DNA from: a bacterium UBA6154
GTDB lineage: Bacteria; Actinomycetota; Actinomycetes; S36-B12
NCBI GenBank assembly: GCA_002422375.1
Contig: DIUQ01000049.1
Coordinates: 1 to 5,911 of the forward strand
DNA: 5,911 nucleotides
Direction: 5' to 3'
The translations under genes and the position numbers were made by a program. The notes beneath the pieces were generated by a model, which was not told the origin of the DNA, did no database searches, and saw only the letters and a program-made list of their open reading frames with translations. Position 1 is the stretch's first letter; each line of letters begins with the position of its first letter. Positions 5,244 to 5,911 of the stretch are shown here, piece by piece.

Positions 5244-5911
5244 ATGCAGGAAATTATTGATGCCATTGAAAGCGGCGCCGGTCGCGAAGTATTTGAATCC
5301 TTAACGATTCCGACTACCTATCGAGCGGCAACCGTCCATAAATCTGATGTCGCCATGTTCGAGGGCATGGCATCACGGGACAAGGATCCGCGGACCAGTA
5401 TTCACCTAGATAACGTTCCCGTGCCGGAGCTAGCCCCGGGCGAGGCACTCATTGCCGTGATGGCATCAAGCATCAATTACAACACCGTGTGGACCAGTAT
5501 TTTCGAGCCGGTGTCCACATTTGGCTTCCTCGAGAAATACGCCAAGTCCACCCCGGATGGGCAACGCCACAATCTCCCGTATCACATTATTGGGTCTGAT
5601 GCGTCCGGTGTTGTCCTGCGCGTTGGACCCGGTGTGAATGCATTTGCACCGGGCGATCGCATAGTTGCGCATTGCTTAAGTGTCGAGTTGGAATCTCCCA
5701 TGGGACACAACGACACCATGATGGATCCTGAGCAGCGCATCTGGGGGTTTGAGACCAACTTTGGTGGCCTCGCTGAATTTGCCATTGTCAAAGCAAATCA
5801 ACTGATGCCCAAACCCGAACACCTCACCTGGGAAGAGGCCGCAAGCCCCGGGCTGGTCAACTCGACCGCCTACCGGCAATTGGTTTCCCGCAATGGCGCC
5901 GGCATGAAGCA
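5244..5911 (+). CDS. ccrA: Crotonyl-CoA carboxylase/reductase, N-terminal half (3' truncated)
   Basis: Starts at ATG 5244 and is open to the window end: 222 complete codons of a protein of about 445 residues. Ccr is a cytosolic medium-chain dehydrogenase/reductase family enzyme that uses NADPH and CO2 to turn crotonyl-CoA into (2S)-ethylmalonyl-CoA, the defining step of the ethylmalonyl-CoA pathway and a source of polyketide extender units. Family segments in order: MQEIIDAI (1-8), ASRDKDPRTSIHLD (43-56), SSINYNTVWTSIFEP (75-89), LPYHIIGSDASGVV (111-124), AHCLSVELES (142-151), GHNDTMMDPEQRIWGFETNF (154-173) and SPGLVNSTAYRQL (201-213). Asn80, Phe169 and Glu170 align with the CO2-pocket residues Asn81, Phe170 and Glu171 described for the Kitasatospora setae enzyme; the matching His and the NADPH-binding part lie past the window. 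An in-frame GTG at 5223 is possible, but the ATG gives the N-terminus normal for the family. The frame shows no interruption. Confidence 0.97.
   Translation, partial: MQEIIDAIESGAGREVFESLTIPTTYRAATVHKSDVAMFEGMASRDKDPRTSIHLDNVPVPELAPGEALIAVMASSINYNTVWTSIFEPVSTFGFLEKYAKSTPDGQRHNLPYHIIGSDASGVVLRVGPGVNAFAPGDRIVAHCLSVELESPMGHNDTMMDPEQRIWGFETNFGGLAEFAIVKANQLMPKPEHLTWEEAASPGLVNSTAYRQLVSRNGAGMK

Noticed and set aside
5582..5879. Minus-strand open frames opposite ccrA
   Set aside because: They are antisense to a frame with unmistakable crotonyl-CoA carboxylase/reductase sequence.
1..5911. CRISPR arrays, tRNA/rRNA, insertion sequences, toxin-antitoxin or defence genes
   Set aside because: I saw no repeated spacer structure, no transposase-like protein, no terminal inverted repeats, and no RNA gene signature; coding density is near complete with housekeeping families.

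Overview
The window looks like chromosomal DNA from an actinomycete, probably one without a strongly GC-rich genome (by eye roughly mid-50s % GC; not computed). The evidence is protein-level resemblance, recalled from memory and not searched. The partial crotonyl-CoA carboxylase/reductase closely resembles Streptomyces/Kitasatospora Ccr. The epimerase and Rrf2 protein resemble mycobacterial proteins (Rv1322A-like and Rv1287-like). The thioredoxin-TPR protein is of the kind found near glgB in mycobacteria. I cannot name a genus.

Layout. Bases 1-933 (+) are the C-terminal 310 codons of a glycogen branching enzyme (glgB, 5' end outside the window). Facing it across 26 bases is a thioredoxin-TPR (CnoX/YbbN-like) gene (960-1829, -). 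Its 93-bp upstream region is shared with a divergent Rrf2-family regulator gene (1923-2390, +), whose 3' end overlaps that of meaB by 38 bp on opposite strands. meaB (2353-3294, -) lies downstream of an acetyl-CoA acetyltransferase gene (3330-4556, -), 35 bp away and probably in the same operon. A 52-bp divergent promoter region separates the thiolase from a rightward set: methylmalonyl-CoA epimerase (4609-5055), a 55-residue two-helix membrane protein (5048-5215, start overlapping the epimerase stop), and ccrA (5244 to the window end, 3' truncated).

How it fits together. Thiolase, Ccr, epimerase and MeaB all act on C4-C5 acyl-CoA chemistry. Thiolase interconverts acetyl-CoA and acetoacetyl-CoA. 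Ccr converts crotonyl-CoA plus CO2 to ethylmalonyl-CoA. The epimerase interconverts methylmalonyl-CoA (and, in known ethylmalonyl-CoA pathways, ethylmalonyl-CoA) epimers. MeaB is the GTPase chaperone of B12-dependent acyl-CoA mutases. This points to an ethylmalonyl-CoA/methylmalonyl-CoA module, for acetate assimilation or supply of branched extender units. No mutase gene is in view. The glgB, thioredoxin-TPR and Rrf2 genes belong to a neighbouring housekeeping block.

No mobile element, CRISPR array, tRNA, rRNA or obvious defence or biosynthetic system is visible. Every large ORF except the 55-residue membrane protein falls in a known family. The points most worth a second look are that small protein, the leaderless-looking ccrA start, the Gln-for-His metal ligand in the epimerase, the Rrf2 protein without cluster cysteines, and the overlapping convergent 3' ends of rrf2 and meaB.
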